A program made the translations under genes and the position numbers. From positions 124,001 to 188,000 of the forward strand of contig JADJQN010000004.1 in NCBI GenBank assembly GCA_016712745.1: 64,000 nt of DNA. The letters are read 5' to 3'. This document shows, piece by piece, positions 17,002 through 25,411 of this stretch. Within the stretch, counting starts at the first letter, position 1. Each line of letters starts with the position of its first letter. This DNA comes from Sandaracinaceae bacterium (GTDB taxonomy: Bacteria; Myxococcota_A; Polyangia; Polyangiales; JADJQN01). The notes under the pieces are model-generated. The model worked only from the letters and a program-made list of their open reading frames with translations, did no database searches and was not told the DNA's origin.

Positions 17002-18579
17002 CTAGTCGACGCCGGCACGACCGCCGATCCACATCCATACCCCCTGTCTCTCGCCGTTTGGAATTGTGTAGAGCACGAGGCTCACCGGTATCTCGATCGC
17101 GGAGTACATCGATACACCACGCTCGAGCTGTGTTTCCGTCCCGCTCAGATCGACGCCGACGAGGTCGCCAGTCTGGGTTGCGTCGTCCCATGACTGCAGG
17201 AACATCAGCGCGCTCGAGTTGAAGGGCACAGAAACCGAATCAAGACGGACGTCGAGCGCGGATCCCACGGAGACCGTCGCAATCGTGTCATATATCTTCA
17301 GATCGCCGCTGCCGTCATGCACGTTCGTCGGCACGATCACGACGTCGATAAGCGAACGCGGTGGACCGATGTGCACGAGTCGCGTCGTGCCAACGTTCGA
17401 TTCGTGCCACATGAAAAGTCCCGGCGCTGCCCAAACCCCCCAGATGTTGCCGCCTTCTTCGTCATCCAAAGTCACGAAGAATGAAGTGCTCAGTCGATCG
17501 ACGGAGAACGGACGCATGCGAATGCTGCCGAGATCGTCCCCCGCGCCAATACGCGAGCGTGGTGTGGGCTGGCTGACGTCTTCGTCGAGAGCGAGCGACT
17601 CAATCCAAAGCGATGGCGCGGTATCGGGATCAGCGACCCACATCAAGCGCCCATCGCGAAACGCAACATCTCCAATCGGCCCATCAATCTGCGTCGGAGC
17701 GATTGCGTCCACAACACTAATCAAGGAGAGACGCTGCTCGGCGCACGGACTCTTCCAAGCGATGATCGACTCGACGCCTCCAAGAAAGCGTACGTCGCAT
17801 GCATCTCCGCTTTCCGTGAGCTGGTGGATTAGCGATTCCGCTGCCAAAAAGGAGCGCGAGAATACGTTCCCGCCGTCGACGTAGAGAATCTCGTAACCGT
17901 AGTCGCTGAAGGAAACGGTCGCTTCTGTGACGTTGGCACCGATACGCGCTGTTTCTTCGTTCGATAGGACATCCCAGCGCACGAGACGTCCCTCCGACAA
18001 GAACCAAACGACGTGGTTGATGTTTGTGTAAAAGGTGACGTGATGGCCGATCACGCTATCGGTACGGCTCCACGGATTGATTAGGTGCAGATCGCCATTG
18101 GCGGTTTGAGCGATCCAACTGGATGCGACTGCTCCGACACCGAGCACCTCAATCGTAATGCGCGTTGTCGGTGCGACGACGTCGGCGATAGGATCCATCG
18201 CGAGTGAACAATCCGCTTTCGCAAACCGCAATTCGCCGACGCCATCCGTTGAGTCGAGCAGGGAGACTCGCAGTTCGTTAACATTGTTCGCGCTCGGCGA
18301 GGTCGAGCTCAGCAACTCGATATCTGTTCCGTGCAGCTCACCCACCGTGCACTTCCGCGCACCATCGAACGAAATGATTTCGAAGGAGCGAGCTTCCTCG
18401 TCGCGCACGGCGCCAATTAGCGGATCGCCGTTCTGATCGAAGAACATGCGCGCTTCCGTGTAGGAGCCTGTCGCAACGTGAATGCGTCCGTCGGTCATGA
18501 CCGTCTCGTTAGGCCCGCACGCGGCAAGCGACGCGAGACACACGATGAGTAGCGAACGCATGTAGAGAGTGTGCTTCAT
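17002..18579 (-). CDS. Large lipoprotein coupled to the TonB-dependent receptor
   Basis: 525 aa from the ATG at 18579, which overlaps the receptor stop (ATGA). An ATG at 18561 would give a shorter signal. The signal MRSLLIVCLASLAACGP has lipobox LAAC. The body is beta-rich with repeated short strand pairs (for example GNVFSRSFLAAE, DVAFRDGRLMWVADP), suggesting a beta-propeller exposed in the periplasm or on the surface. The tight coupling suggests that it is an accessory protein for whatever the receptor transports, as SusD or HmuY-like lipoproteins are in other phyla. That role is inferred from position; I see no family match. Confidence 0.72.
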   Translation of the reverse strand: MKHTLYMRSLLIVCLASLAACGPNETVMTDGRIHVATGSYTEARMFFDQNGDPLIGAVRDEEARSFEIISFDGARKCTVGELHGTDIELLSSTSPSANNVNELRVSLLDSTDGVGELRFAKADCSLAMDPIADVVAPTTRITIEVLGVGAVASSWIAQTANGDLHLINPWSRTDSVIGHHVTFYTNINHVVWFLSEGRLVRWDVLSNEETARIGANVTEATVSFSDYGYEILYVDGGNVFSRSFLAAESLIHQLTESGDACDVRFLGGVESIIAWKSPCAEQRLSLISVVDAIAPTQIDGPIGDVAFRDGRLMWVADPDTAPSLWIESLALDEDVSQPTPRSRIGAGDDLGSIRMRPFSVDRLSTSFFVTLDDEEGGNIWGVWAAPGLFMWHESNVGTTRLVHIGPPRSLIDVVIVPTNVHDGSGDLKIYDTIATVSVGSALDVRLDSVSVPFNSSALMFLQSWDDATQTGDLVGVDLSGTETQLERGVSMYSAIEIPVSLVLYTIPNGERQGVWMWIGGRAGVD

Positions 18580-20858
18580 CGGAAGGTCGCTCGCAGGCCG
18601 ATGCTCGGCAAAAAAATCGCAGGTCCATAACTTGGCGTGCATTGAGCTTGAGTCGAGAAGCTCACAGGCGGGCAGTCGATGGAGAGCGCTTCCGTTGCGA
18701 GCGTCGCATTGAACCACTCGAGCGCCGCACGCATGCTTCCCCACGAGGTCTGCCACGTGTAGGACACCTCCGCGTCGATGCGCACGAACCACGGCAAGCG
18801 CTGCTCGTAGCGCACGAGAATGGGCAAGCGATTGGGCGAACGTATCTGCGTCGCAAGTCGTCCCGATCGCAGCTGTGTGCGAATACCCGCACGCCATCCA
18901 TGACCAATGTTCCACGAGAGAACGAGATTGCCGACGTGACGCACGTCGAAGCTTGGGGTGAAGGGCGCGCCGTGACTGCTCTCAGCCGTGGCCCATCCGA
19001 GTGTGTAGCTGATCCAGCCGCTGAAGCGCCCCTGTTCGCGTTTCAAGAAGAGCTCAGCGCCATATGCCCACGCACTTGCGCGGGGCAGACTTTCGTCGAG
19101 ATAGCAGCGCAAATCACCCGGCAAGCACGAGAGTCTTCCTTCGATGAAGAGGTCCGGTACGAGCAGGCCTTGGTAACGGTGCGCGTAGAGCGTTGCCTCG
19201 GCACGGAAGTCAGCGGGGAGATCGACACGCACACCCAACTCCGATTGCACTGCGCTCTGAAGCCCGTGGGCGAGTTGCAGATCGGTGAGTCCGGGAAGTG
19301 GAAGCAGGAAGACCGCCGGCTGGTTCGCGAGGCCGACCGCTGCATGCAGCGTGACTTTGTCCGACGTGCGTACCGCGACCGTCACGCGAGGCTCGACCGC
19401 AAAGTCAGGTGCGTCTGGACGCGCAAGCCACATATCACCGCGCAGTCCGAGATCGATTGAAAGGGCGCGAACCGGATTCCAGACGAGCTCGCTGTACACG
19501 CCGTACGCAGAACGGCCCCCGACCGATGCGTACAGTGGATTGTTTGTAATCTCGTCGCTTCCCTCGCCCGGTCCACGCTCTTCGCCGCTACCGAACGTAC
19601 CCATCGTCACGCGCTGATCGCCGCCCACGCGAAAGCGCAATCGACTGCCGCCCCACTGGGCCCATACGCGCGGCGTGATCGAGTAGGAAGTGGCGCGCAG
19701 ACTGTTCCCGAGCGTCGACCGGTCGTAGCCAACACCGAGTGCTGCGCCATACTCGAAGCGTGCAGTGCGATGGAGAATGCGTGCTTCGATGCGGTGAAAT
19801 TCGAGCGTGACGTCGTTGTCCGGATTGAGTGAATCGCCAAACGAGTCGAATGAGCCGATCCATGCCATCGACACGGTGTTGTGTTCCGAGACGGGCACGG
19901 TCAGGCGCGACTGATAGTCCCAGTAGGAGAGGGACGCGTTCGGACTCAGCACCGAGAGCAGAAGGCCCGGATAGCCATAGCGAGCGGCCACGCTGATGCG
20001 ACCGCCACGCGAGCCTACGTTCGCTTCATAGATCCCGTTCACGTCGAGTAGGCGCACTTCGACTTCGCGCCGCAACGGGCGATCGGTGGCGCCTTCTGCC
20101 GCGATCACAGCACCCGTATGCCTACCATAGCGTGCCGGGGCGACACCCGCGTAGAAGTCCATGTCGCCGACAAACGCGGGATGAATCACCGCCGGACCGA
20201 GCGCGAAGTGGAAGAGCTGCGGCAGTAGCAGGTCATTCCAGTAGTAGCTCGACCCCGCCGGCGGCGCGCCGCGGACATAGACATAGGGCAGGCCGCTTAC
20301 GATGGGCACGACCCCGGGGAGTGATTCGATGATGCGCATCGGGTCCCCGAAAGTGCCGGGGACGTCACGGATCTGCTCGGCGTCGAGATGAAGGACGGTG
20401 GCGCGTGGCCGATTCACCCGCCCAACCGCGCGGTAGGGTTCGTCGGCTGAAGGTGCGGACTCGGGCTCGGACACCGACTCGGACTCGGACACGGACTCGG
20501 GCACGGACACCGACTCGGACTCAGCAACCACCGCCCTCACGCGTATCCGAATCCTCACCCTCGCCGAAATGGCCACCCCATCCCGCGTCGCCGGTGCAAA
20601 CCGACCGTGCTCAACGGCATCGCTCACCAACGATGCCCAAGGCTCGGCGGCATCGGTCTCTTCCACGTGAGCCGTGCCGTCGGCTTCGACGCGAACGAGC
20701 GCTTCAACGAACTCGAGCTCGGGCGCTGTGACGCCGTCCGGGATCGTTAGATCAGCGAGCTCGATGATTCGCGGCGGGACAAGCTCTTGCGCATTCGCGT
20801 GGGCGGCCACGCTCGCGAGAAGCAGCCCAATCCCGATCGCACGAAGCCCGAAGCGCAC
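18576..20858 (-). CDS. TonB-dependent outer-membrane receptor with N-terminal TonB-like domain
   Basis: 760 aa. Signal peptide 1-23 (ends AHANAQ). Residues about 25-110 look like a TonB C-terminal-type domain (EFVEALVRVEADGTAHVEE, FAPATRDGVAISARVRI). Next is a Ser/Glu/Val/Pro linker (about 113-140), encoded by hexamer-like repeats near 20.46-20.53 kb. A plug domain (VLHLDAEQIRDVPGTFGDP, YVYVRGAPP) and a 22-strand-type barrel ending LRATFR with terminal aromatic residue follow. It would import a scarce ligand with TonB energy. The fused TonB-like domain at the N-terminus is an arrangement I associate with Myxococcota. Followed by a coupled lipoprotein gene. Confidence 0.88.
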   Translation of the reverse strand: MRFGLRAIGIGLLLASVAAHANAQELVPPRIIELADLTIPDGVTAPELEFVEALVRVEADGTAHVEETDAAEPWASLVSDAVEHGRFAPATRDGVAISARVRIRIRVRAVVAESESVSVPESVSESESVSEPESAPSADEPYRAVGRVNRPRATVLHLDAEQIRDVPGTFGDPMRIIESLPGVVPIVSGLPYVYVRGAPPAGSSYYWNDLLLPQLFHFALGPAVIHPAFVGDMDFYAGVAPARYGRHTGAVIAAEGATDRPLRREVEVRLLDVNGIYEANVGSRGGRISVAARYGYPGLLLSVLSPNASLSYWDYQSRLTVPVSEHNTVSMAWIGSFDSFGDSLNPDNDVTLEFHRIEARILHRTARFEYGAALGVGYDRSTLGNSLRATSYSITPRVWAQWGGSRLRFRVGGDQRVTMGTFGSGEERGPGEGSDEITNNPLYASVGGRSAYGVYSELVWNPVRALSIDLGLRGDMWLARPDAPDFAVEPRVTVAVRTSDKVTLHAAVGLANQPAVFLLPLPGLTDLQLAHGLQSAVQSELGVRVDLPADFRAEATLYAHRYQGLLVPDLFIEGRLSCLPGDLRCYLDESLPRASAWAYGAELFLKREQGRFSGWISYTLGWATAESSHGAPFTPSFDVRHVGNLVLSWNIGHGWRAGIRTQLRSGRLATQIRSPNRLPILVRYEQRLPWFVRIDAEVSYTWQTSWGSMRAALEWFNATLATEALSIDCPPVSFSTQAQCTPSYGPAIFLPSIGLRATFR

Positions 20859-20986
20859 GCCGGCACCCTAGCGCACTTGGCTTCGGCGTCATGCCCAGGA
20901 CGGCCTCTTCGTTAAGTTGAAACGTGCGTGAAACGAACCCGTTAAAGAGAACAAATTCAAGGCATTGTTGGCGCTGCCAATCCGGG

Positions 20987-21015
20987 TTGACCGGCCCGCC
21001 GATGATCTGTAGATC
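20987..21015 (+). promoter_or_regulatory. Candidate sigma-70 promoter for the tgl-like/rodZ-like/recO operon
   Basis: TTGACC (20987-20992), 17-base spacer, TAGATC (21010-21015), 38 bases before the TTG start of the TPR lipoprotein. The spacing is ideal and the -35 box is good; the -10 box matches at TA, A and T only. The rest of the 194-base intergenic region shows no gene. Confidence 0.45.
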
Positions 21016-21052
21016 AAGGGCGCCCAAGCGTTCGCGAGGGCCTGAAAGAGCC

Positions 21053-21835
21053 TTGAGAACCCGTCACCTCCTCGTTTTTTGCGCAGTTTTCTGGGGATGT
21101 GGTGGTGGACCCACGGCAGAGGAGCAGATGCGGTCGCAGCGTGAATACGAGCTTGGCGTCGGGCTGATGAACGAGAACAGCCTCCCGATGGCCTTCCAGC
21201 ACCTGCTCGAAGCGGTTCGCCTCGATGAAGAGAACGCCGAAGCTCACAACGTTTTGGGCGTGCTTTTCACGGCTCGGCGTAATTTCCGCGTGGCCGAAGA
21301 GCACCTTCAAGCCGCTCTGGCGCTGACCCAAAACCACGATCTCGAGCTGCGCCCCAGCCTCGGCGCTGAAATTCACAACAATCTCGGTGTCTTGTACCTA
21401 GAGCAAGACCGTTTTGACGACGCGATCGCCCAGTTCGAGGGCGCGACCGCCGATCTCCTCTACACGACGCCCTACTTGGCGTGGGCCAATCTTGGGTACG
21501 CCTATTTCAAAAAAGAGCAGTACCCTGACGCCGTGCGAGCCCTCCAGCAGTCGGTGACTCTGCAGCGAGACTTCTGTCTCGGTTATCTGCGTTTGGGTCA
21601 GACCTATTTGGCGATGCACCAGTTCGACGATGCCGAGCAAGCGCTCACCCACGTCGTCGAAGTCCCCAACGAAACCTGCAACCGCACGCAGGATGCTTGG
21701 AAGATGCGCGGCGAAGCCCGGGCTCAGCTCGGCCATCGCGATGACGCCACCACCGACTTCGAGCGTTGTGTCGAGCTCTCAGCCGAATCCGACGTGGGCC
21801 TTGCCTGCCGTCGATACCTGGAGACGCTCCATTGA
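21053..21835 (+). CDS. TPR lipoprotein, Tgl/PilW-like
   Basis: 260 aa from a TTG at 21053 that gives the signal LRTRHLLVFCAVFWGCGGG with the lipid-anchored Cys. The body is about six tetratricopeptide repeats (AEAHNVLGVLFTARRNFRVAEEHL, AEIHNNLGVLYLEQDRFDDAIAQF, AWANLGYAYFKKEQYPDAVRAL, and so on). This matches the PilW/PilF/Tgl pilotins that assemble the type IV pilus secretin in the outer membrane. In Myxococcus xanthus, Tgl can be passed between cells. No other pilus gene is near. The stop overlaps the next start (TGATG), so this is the first gene of a three-gene operon with rodZ-like and recO. Confidence 0.78.
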   Translation: MRTRHLLVFCAVFWGCGGGPTAEEQMRSQREYELGVGLMNENSLPMAFQHLLEAVRLDEENAEAHNVLGVLFTARRNFRVAEEHLQAALALTQNHDLELRPSLGAEIHNNLGVLYLEQDRFDDAIAQFEGATADLLYTTPYLAWANLGYAYFKKEQYPDAVRALQQSVTLQRDFCLGYLRLGQTYLAMHQFDDAEQALTHVVEVPNETCNRTQDAWKMRGEARAQLGHRDDATTDFERCVELSAESDVGLACRRYLETLH

Positions 21836-22320
21836 TGGAATCGACGGGTCGCTACCTAAGGCGGGAACGTGAGCTTCGGCGCGTGTCGCTCGAAGAGCTC
21901 GCACAAACCACGCGAATCCCGCTAAAGATGCTGGTTTCGATCGAGGATGACCGCTTCGATAAGCTTCCCGGCGAGGTCTTCGCCCGGGGCTTTCTGCGCT
22001 CCTATGCGCAGGCTTTGGGGATCGATTCCGAGGATGTCCTGGCTGTTTATGGTCAGGGCCGCCGTGCCTTGGTCGTCAACCCAGCGCCGATCACGGCCAT
22101 CACGCCGCCCGAGCGCGGCAAGCGTTTCGGCATCGCCATCGCCCTCGTCGTGCTGCTCATTCTCTTCACCCTCGCTCTTTCGATCGTCCTTCGTCCCCGC
22201 CAACGCGACACGGCGATCGAGCTAAGCTTCAACTCGTGCCCACTCGAGCCGTCTTCACCGATGCAGTCCTCCTTCGCTCCGTCGATTACGGAGAGTCGGA
22301 CCGCATCGTCACGCTCCTAA
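21835..22320 (+). CDS. RodZ-like helix-turn-helix membrane protein
   Basis: 161 aa. Residues 1-75 are a RodZ-type HTH (STGRYLRRERELRRVSLEELA, RIPLKMLVSIEDDRFDKLPGEVFARGFLRSYA). One transmembrane helix is at about 99-122 (IAIALVVLLILFTLALSIVL). The periplasmic domain of true RodZ is missing. The protein ends with about 30 low-complexity Ser/Pro residues encoded in the 85 bases that overlap recO, so the true end may be earlier or the stop may have been lost. Probably membrane-bound, with a role in cell shape or envelope organisation by family resemblance only. Confidence 0.75.
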   Translation: MESTGRYLRRERELRRVSLEELAQTTRIPLKMLVSIEDDRFDKLPGEVFARGFLRSYAQALGIDSEDVLAVYGQGRRALVVNPAPITAITPPERGKRFGIAIALVVLLILFTLALSIVLRPRQRDTAIELSFNSCPLEPSSPMQSSFAPSITESRTASSRS

Positions 22321-22976
22321 CCCGGGAGTTTGGCAAGGTCGCGCTCATTGCGCGGGGTGCTCGTCGCTCGAAAAAGCGCTTCGCAGCGTCTCTTGAGCCG
22401 TTTTTGTTGGTTTCGGCCGAAGTGGCGCTGGGCCGCGGAGAGGTCGGCCGCCTCTCGCAGGCTCAGATCACGCGGGCATTTCCCAAGATCCTGAGCGACC
22501 TCGAGCGGATGTCCTTGGCGGGCGCCGCCTTGGAGCTGGTGCGAGGGACGGCCCCGGTTCGAGCAGCGGACGCCCGTGTCTTCAGCGCGACGGTCGGCAT
22601 GCTTGAAGCGTTCGACCAGGCCGAGGTTGCGCGCAACGAGATGCTGTTGGCATTCGCGCTGCGCCTGATCGCGACTTTGGGTTTCGCGCCTCGCCTCGAC
22701 ATGTGCGGCCGCTGCGGAAAGAGAGCGCCCGTAGAGAAGCCCGCCTACTTTGATCCTGGGATGGGTGCGGTGGTGTGTCGGGATTGTGGGGGAGGCCGGT
22801 TGAAGCTCTCGGCTGACGCGCGCGCGCGGATGACGGCGTGCTTCTCTGGCACGTGGGCCGAAGCTGCCCACGACGCGTGGCCCAAAGCCGTGTTCACGGA
22901 GGCACGCAAAGCAACGGTGGGTGTTCTATCGGAGCATCTAGGCCGCGAAGTCGACTTGCTCTCGACGTACCAGTGA
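22236..22976 (+). CDS. recO: DNA repair protein RecO
   Basis: 246 aa from the GTG at 22236, which gives the conserved start (DAVLLRSVDYGESDRIVTLLT). RecO loads RecA onto SSB-coated DNA in the RecFOR pathway. An N-terminal OB fold (about 5-80) is followed by a helical domain and a zinc finger: CGRCGKR and CRDCGGG, about 30 residues apart, in the usual CxxC...CxxC arrangement. The length is normal. The long 85-base overlap with the preceding gene is unusual. Convergent with the DCC gene, six bases apart. Confidence 0.94.
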   Translation: MPTRAVFTDAVLLRSVDYGESDRIVTLLTREFGKVALIARGARRSKKRFAASLEPFLLVSAEVALGRGEVGRLSQAQITRAFPKILSDLERMSLAGAALELVRGTAPVRAADARVFSATVGMLEAFDQAEVARNEMLLAFALRLIATLGFAPRLDMCGRCGKRAPVEKPAYFDPGMGAVVCRDCGGGRLKLSADARARMTACFSGTWAEAAHDAWPKAVFTEARKATVGVLSEHLGREVDLLSTYQ

Positions 22977-22982
22977 CGACGT

Positions 22983-23390
22983 CTACACGTCGATGAATCG
23001 CTTCCGCTCTGCCGGGGTCGGGATGCGGCACGTGTCGTGTTTGCCGAAAAGCTTGTAGCGGTTGTTCGCGACCAGGCCGTAGAAGAAATCTAAAAACGCG
23101 GTCGGCAGGAAAGCGACGACATTAAGCGCCTTCCATGGCCAACCGAGCGACTTCAGCACGAAGAGGCCAGCGCGCGATTTGATGAGAATGCGTTCGCTCG
23201 GCGTGTCGTACTCGAGCACGACGATGACCGTGTCGAGCACATTCGGATCGCGCCCACGGCGTGTGAGGATCTTGCGGCCGGTATCACTTTGAATAGAAGC
23301 GTACTTGAAGATGCCCAGCGGATCGCGCTTCACAATGAACTGCACGAAGTGATTGCAGAGCCCGCAGACGCCGTCGTAGAGAATCAACAT
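22983..23390 (-). CDS. DCC-family (DUF393) thiol-disulfide oxidoreductase-like protein
   Basis: 135 aa. It begins LILYDGVCGLCNHFVQF, the DxxCxxC signature that names the family, followed by RDPLGIFKYAS and a conserved C-terminal LFYGLVANNRYKLFGK-like segment. Members have a thioredoxin-like fold with a CxxC motif and are predicted to be oxidoreductases, though few have been tested. Possibly membrane-associated through the hydrophobic stretch at about 88-102. Head-to-head with the DUF971 gene, only about 24 bases apart, so their promoters must overlap neighbouring coding sequence. Confidence 0.88.
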   Translation of the reverse strand: MLILYDGVCGLCNHFVQFIVKRDPLGIFKYASIQSDTGRKILTRRGRDPNVLDTVIVVLEYDTPSERILIKSRAGLFVLKSLGWPWKALNVVAFLPTAFLDFFYGLVANNRYKLFGKHDTCRIPTPAERKRFIDV

Positions 23391-23414
23391 AAGCGCATGC
23401 TACCCTCTCCGCGG

Positions 23415-23768
23415 ATGTCCAACGAAAATCTAGGACCGCACACCACGGCGGTCGAGCTTCGCGCCCCGCGAAATGCCGACACCCTTGAGATCGATTGGGC
23501 AGATGGTCATCACGGCGTCTACCCGCATGAAGTCTTGCGCGGTTTCTGTCCGTGCGCGGTCTGCCAAGGTCATCAAGGGCCAATTCGCTTTCACGCGGGC
23601 GGCAGCCTCGTACTCGAGAACATCGAAGAGATTGGCAATTACGCTCTGCGCCTCGAGTGGAAAGACGGCCACGGCACGGGCCTTTACAGCTTTCGATTTT
23701 TGCGTGATTTGTGTGCGTGTCCCACGTGCAGTCCCACGCCTCTTGAGGAGCGCTCGTATTCACGATGA
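23415..23768 (+). CDS. DUF971 domain protein
   Basis: 117 aa from the ATG at 23415 (an ATG at 23397 would add six residues). The sequence LEIDWADGHHGVYPHEVLRGFCPCAVCQGH and NYALRLEWKDGHGTGLYSFRFLRDLC is the DUF971 domain. It is also found at the N-terminus of gamma-butyrobetaine hydroxylases and in a Fe-S assembly-related protein. The five cysteines could bind zinc or iron-sulfur. Its stop overlaps the kinase start (ATGA), so the two are translationally coupled. Confidence 0.85.
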   Translation: MSNENLGPHTTAVELRAPRNADTLEIDWADGHHGVYPHEVLRGFCPCAVCQGHQGPIRFHAGGSLVLENIEEIGNYALRLEWKDGHGTGLYSFRFLRDLCACPTCSPTPLEERSYSR

Positions 23769-24976
23769 GTGATCGCGATGACGACAAAGAGCTAAGGCAA
23801 ACCTTTTTGAGCGAAGTTGCCGAGCGCGCAGAAGCGCTTTCGCAATCTCTCCTGCTGCTGCGTGATCGCGCGCCCGCCGGTGCCGTCGAACCCGAAGACG
23901 TGAACGACCTGTTTCGCCACGTGCATACATTGAAGGGGATTGCAGCGATGTTCGAAGAGAGCGATCTCGTTGCTGTCGCGCACGGAATGGAAGACGTGCT
24001 CGAAGACCTGCGCCTGGCACCGGTGTTGATGTCGCAAGACACGGTGGATGTTTTGCTCGAGGGCTCAGATTTGATCGCGGAGATCGGCGACCGCGCTCGC
24101 TTGAATGAAACGCGCGAGCTTCCGATCTCGTCGTTCTTGGAGCGTTTGAAGCGTCTCTCGTTTGCGCCGGCAGCGAATGCGGATACGCAAGGTGACTACG
24201 AGCCGGAGGTCAACGCCACCTCGATTGGCACGGTGCGCGTGGATCCCAAGACCATCGATCGCATTGCTTCCCTCAGCAAAGACCTCCTTTCCCAACAAGG
24301 GCGGCTTTTCGCGATGTCTATGCAGTTGCCGGAAGCCGCGCAAACGCTTGTGGATTCGCTTTCCGTCTCGCTGCACGCGCTTGATGCCGAGGCACAATCG
24401 CTACTTCGCGTGCCCCTGTCCCAGATTTTCGCGCCGCTTGGCCGCGCGACACGAACCTTTGCGCGAGAGGCTCAGAAGCGTGTGCGCTTTATCGCCGAAG
24501 GTGGAGAGCTCGAAGTAGATCGAGCGCGCGGTGAGAAGTTGCTCGAGCCTCTCTTGCACTTGCTGCGTAACGCAATCGATCACGGCATCGAGCTTTCGGA
24601 AGTTCGCGCAGCCTTAGGCAAGTCCGAAGAGGGCACGCTCCATGTACGCGCGATGCGTCGCGATGGTGCTTTAGTGATCGCCGTGCGCGACGACGGCGCG
24701 GGAATCGATGTGGAACGTGTGGTCGACGAAGCCATTCGTTGCGGTGTGGTCACGGAAGAAAACGCACGCGAGCTCAGCACCGAGGATGCATGGATGTTGG
24801 TCTTCGAGATGGGGGTCTCGACGGCGCCCGCCGCCGCCACCACATCCGGTCGAGGTACTGGGCTTGCGATTGTGAAAGCCGCGATCTCGGAGCTTGACGG
24901 ACGCATTGCACTCACGAGTGAACGAGGGCAGGGCACGACGTGGGCCCTTACGCTGCAGAACTTTTCGGCGAACTGA
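23765..24976 (+). CDS. Hpt-type (CheA-like) histidine kinase without CheW domain
   Basis: 403 aa, no membrane segment. Residues 1-110 are an Hpt domain with phospho-acceptor His54 in HTLKG. Then come a short linker, a dimerisation-like helical region (about 150-250) and a HATPase domain: N-box LLHLLRNAIDHGIEL, G1 DDGAGID, G2 GRGTGLAIVK. The P2 CheY/CheB-binding region and the C-terminal CheW-like P5 domain of chemotactic CheA are missing, so coupling to chemoreceptor arrays by the usual route is unlikely. The CheY-like protein encoded six bases downstream is the obvious partner. Confidence 0.88.
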   Translation: MSDRDDDKELRQTFLSEVAERAEALSQSLLLLRDRAPAGAVEPEDVNDLFRHVHTLKGIAAMFEESDLVAVAHGMEDVLEDLRLAPVLMSQDTVDVLLEGSDLIAEIGDRARLNETRELPISSFLERLKRLSFAPAANADTQGDYEPEVNATSIGTVRVDPKTIDRIASLSKDLLSQQGRLFAMSMQLPEAAQTLVDSLSVSLHALDAEAQSLLRVPLSQIFAPLGRATRTFAREAQKRVRFIAEGGELEVDRARGEKLLEPLLHLLRNAIDHGIELSEVRAALGKSEEGTLHVRAMRRDGALVIAVRDDGAGIDVERVVDEAIRCGVVTEENARELSTEDAWMLVFEMGVSTAPAAATTSGRGTGLAIVKAAISELDGRIALTSERGQGTTWALTLQNFSAN

Positions 24977-24982
24977 GGACCT

Positions 24983-25360
24983 ATGACGGAGCTGCGCACA
25001 CTCGTAGTCGAAGATTCACCCACGATGCTCAAGCTTATGGCGTCGTCGCTGAAGCGAATCGCCGGCATGCACGTCGTCGAGGCCGAACACGGAGCCGACG
25101 CGGTTCGCAAACTGTCGGCGTGGAAATTCGATCTCATCGTTACCGACATCAATATGCCCGTCATGGACGGACTCACGCTCGTCGCACGCATCCGCGCCGG
25201 CGTATCGCATCGCGAAACGCCTATCATCGTTGTCACAACCGAGGGCGCCGAATCCGATCGTGAAAGAGCGCTGCTGCTCGGCGCGACCGAGTACCTCATC
25301 AAACCCCTGCAAGCGCCGGTCTTTCTCGCAAAAGCCAAGCACCTCTTAGGACTCGAGTAA
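24983..25360 (+). CDS. CheY-like response regulator receiver
   Basis: 125 aa, a stand-alone receiver domain. The acidic pocket is VVEDS (Glu10, Asp11), the phospho-acceptor is Asp55 in DLIVTDINMPVMDG, the conserved Thr/Ser switch is in IIVVTTEG, and Lys is in YLIKPLQ. No output domain, so it acts by protein binding, as CheY does. The gene starts six bases after the Hpt kinase stop. The pair forms a minimal two-component phosphorelay whose target is not encoded here. Confidence 0.93.
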   Translation: MTELRTLVVEDSPTMLKLMASSLKRIAGMHVVEAEHGADAVRKLSAWKFDLIVTDINMPVMDGLTLVARIRAGVSHRETPIIVVTTEGAESDRERALLLGATEYLIKPLQAPVFLAKAKHLLGLE

Positions 25361-25378
25361 GCTTAATCTCTTCTACTT

Positions 25379-25395
25379 GCGACGACGTGCGTCGC
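25379..25395. terminator. GC hairpin between convergent genes
   Basis: GCGACG (25379-25384) and CGTCGC (25390-25395) with a five-base loop, in the 51-base gap between the convergent response-regulator and DciA-like genes. No T run on either side, so it is only a possible terminator. Confidence 0.3.
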
Positions 25396-25411
25396 TGGGC
25401 GGTTAACGGTG

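Noticed and set aside
18580..18915. 5' extension of the TonB-associated lipoprotein frame
   Set aside because: The lipobox signal begins at 18579 or 18561; the extension lies inside the receptor gene in another frame.
20674..21027. Short open frames around the TonB receptor start
   Set aside because: Overlapping frames on both strands without signal or motif; the gap is better explained by the promoter at 20987.
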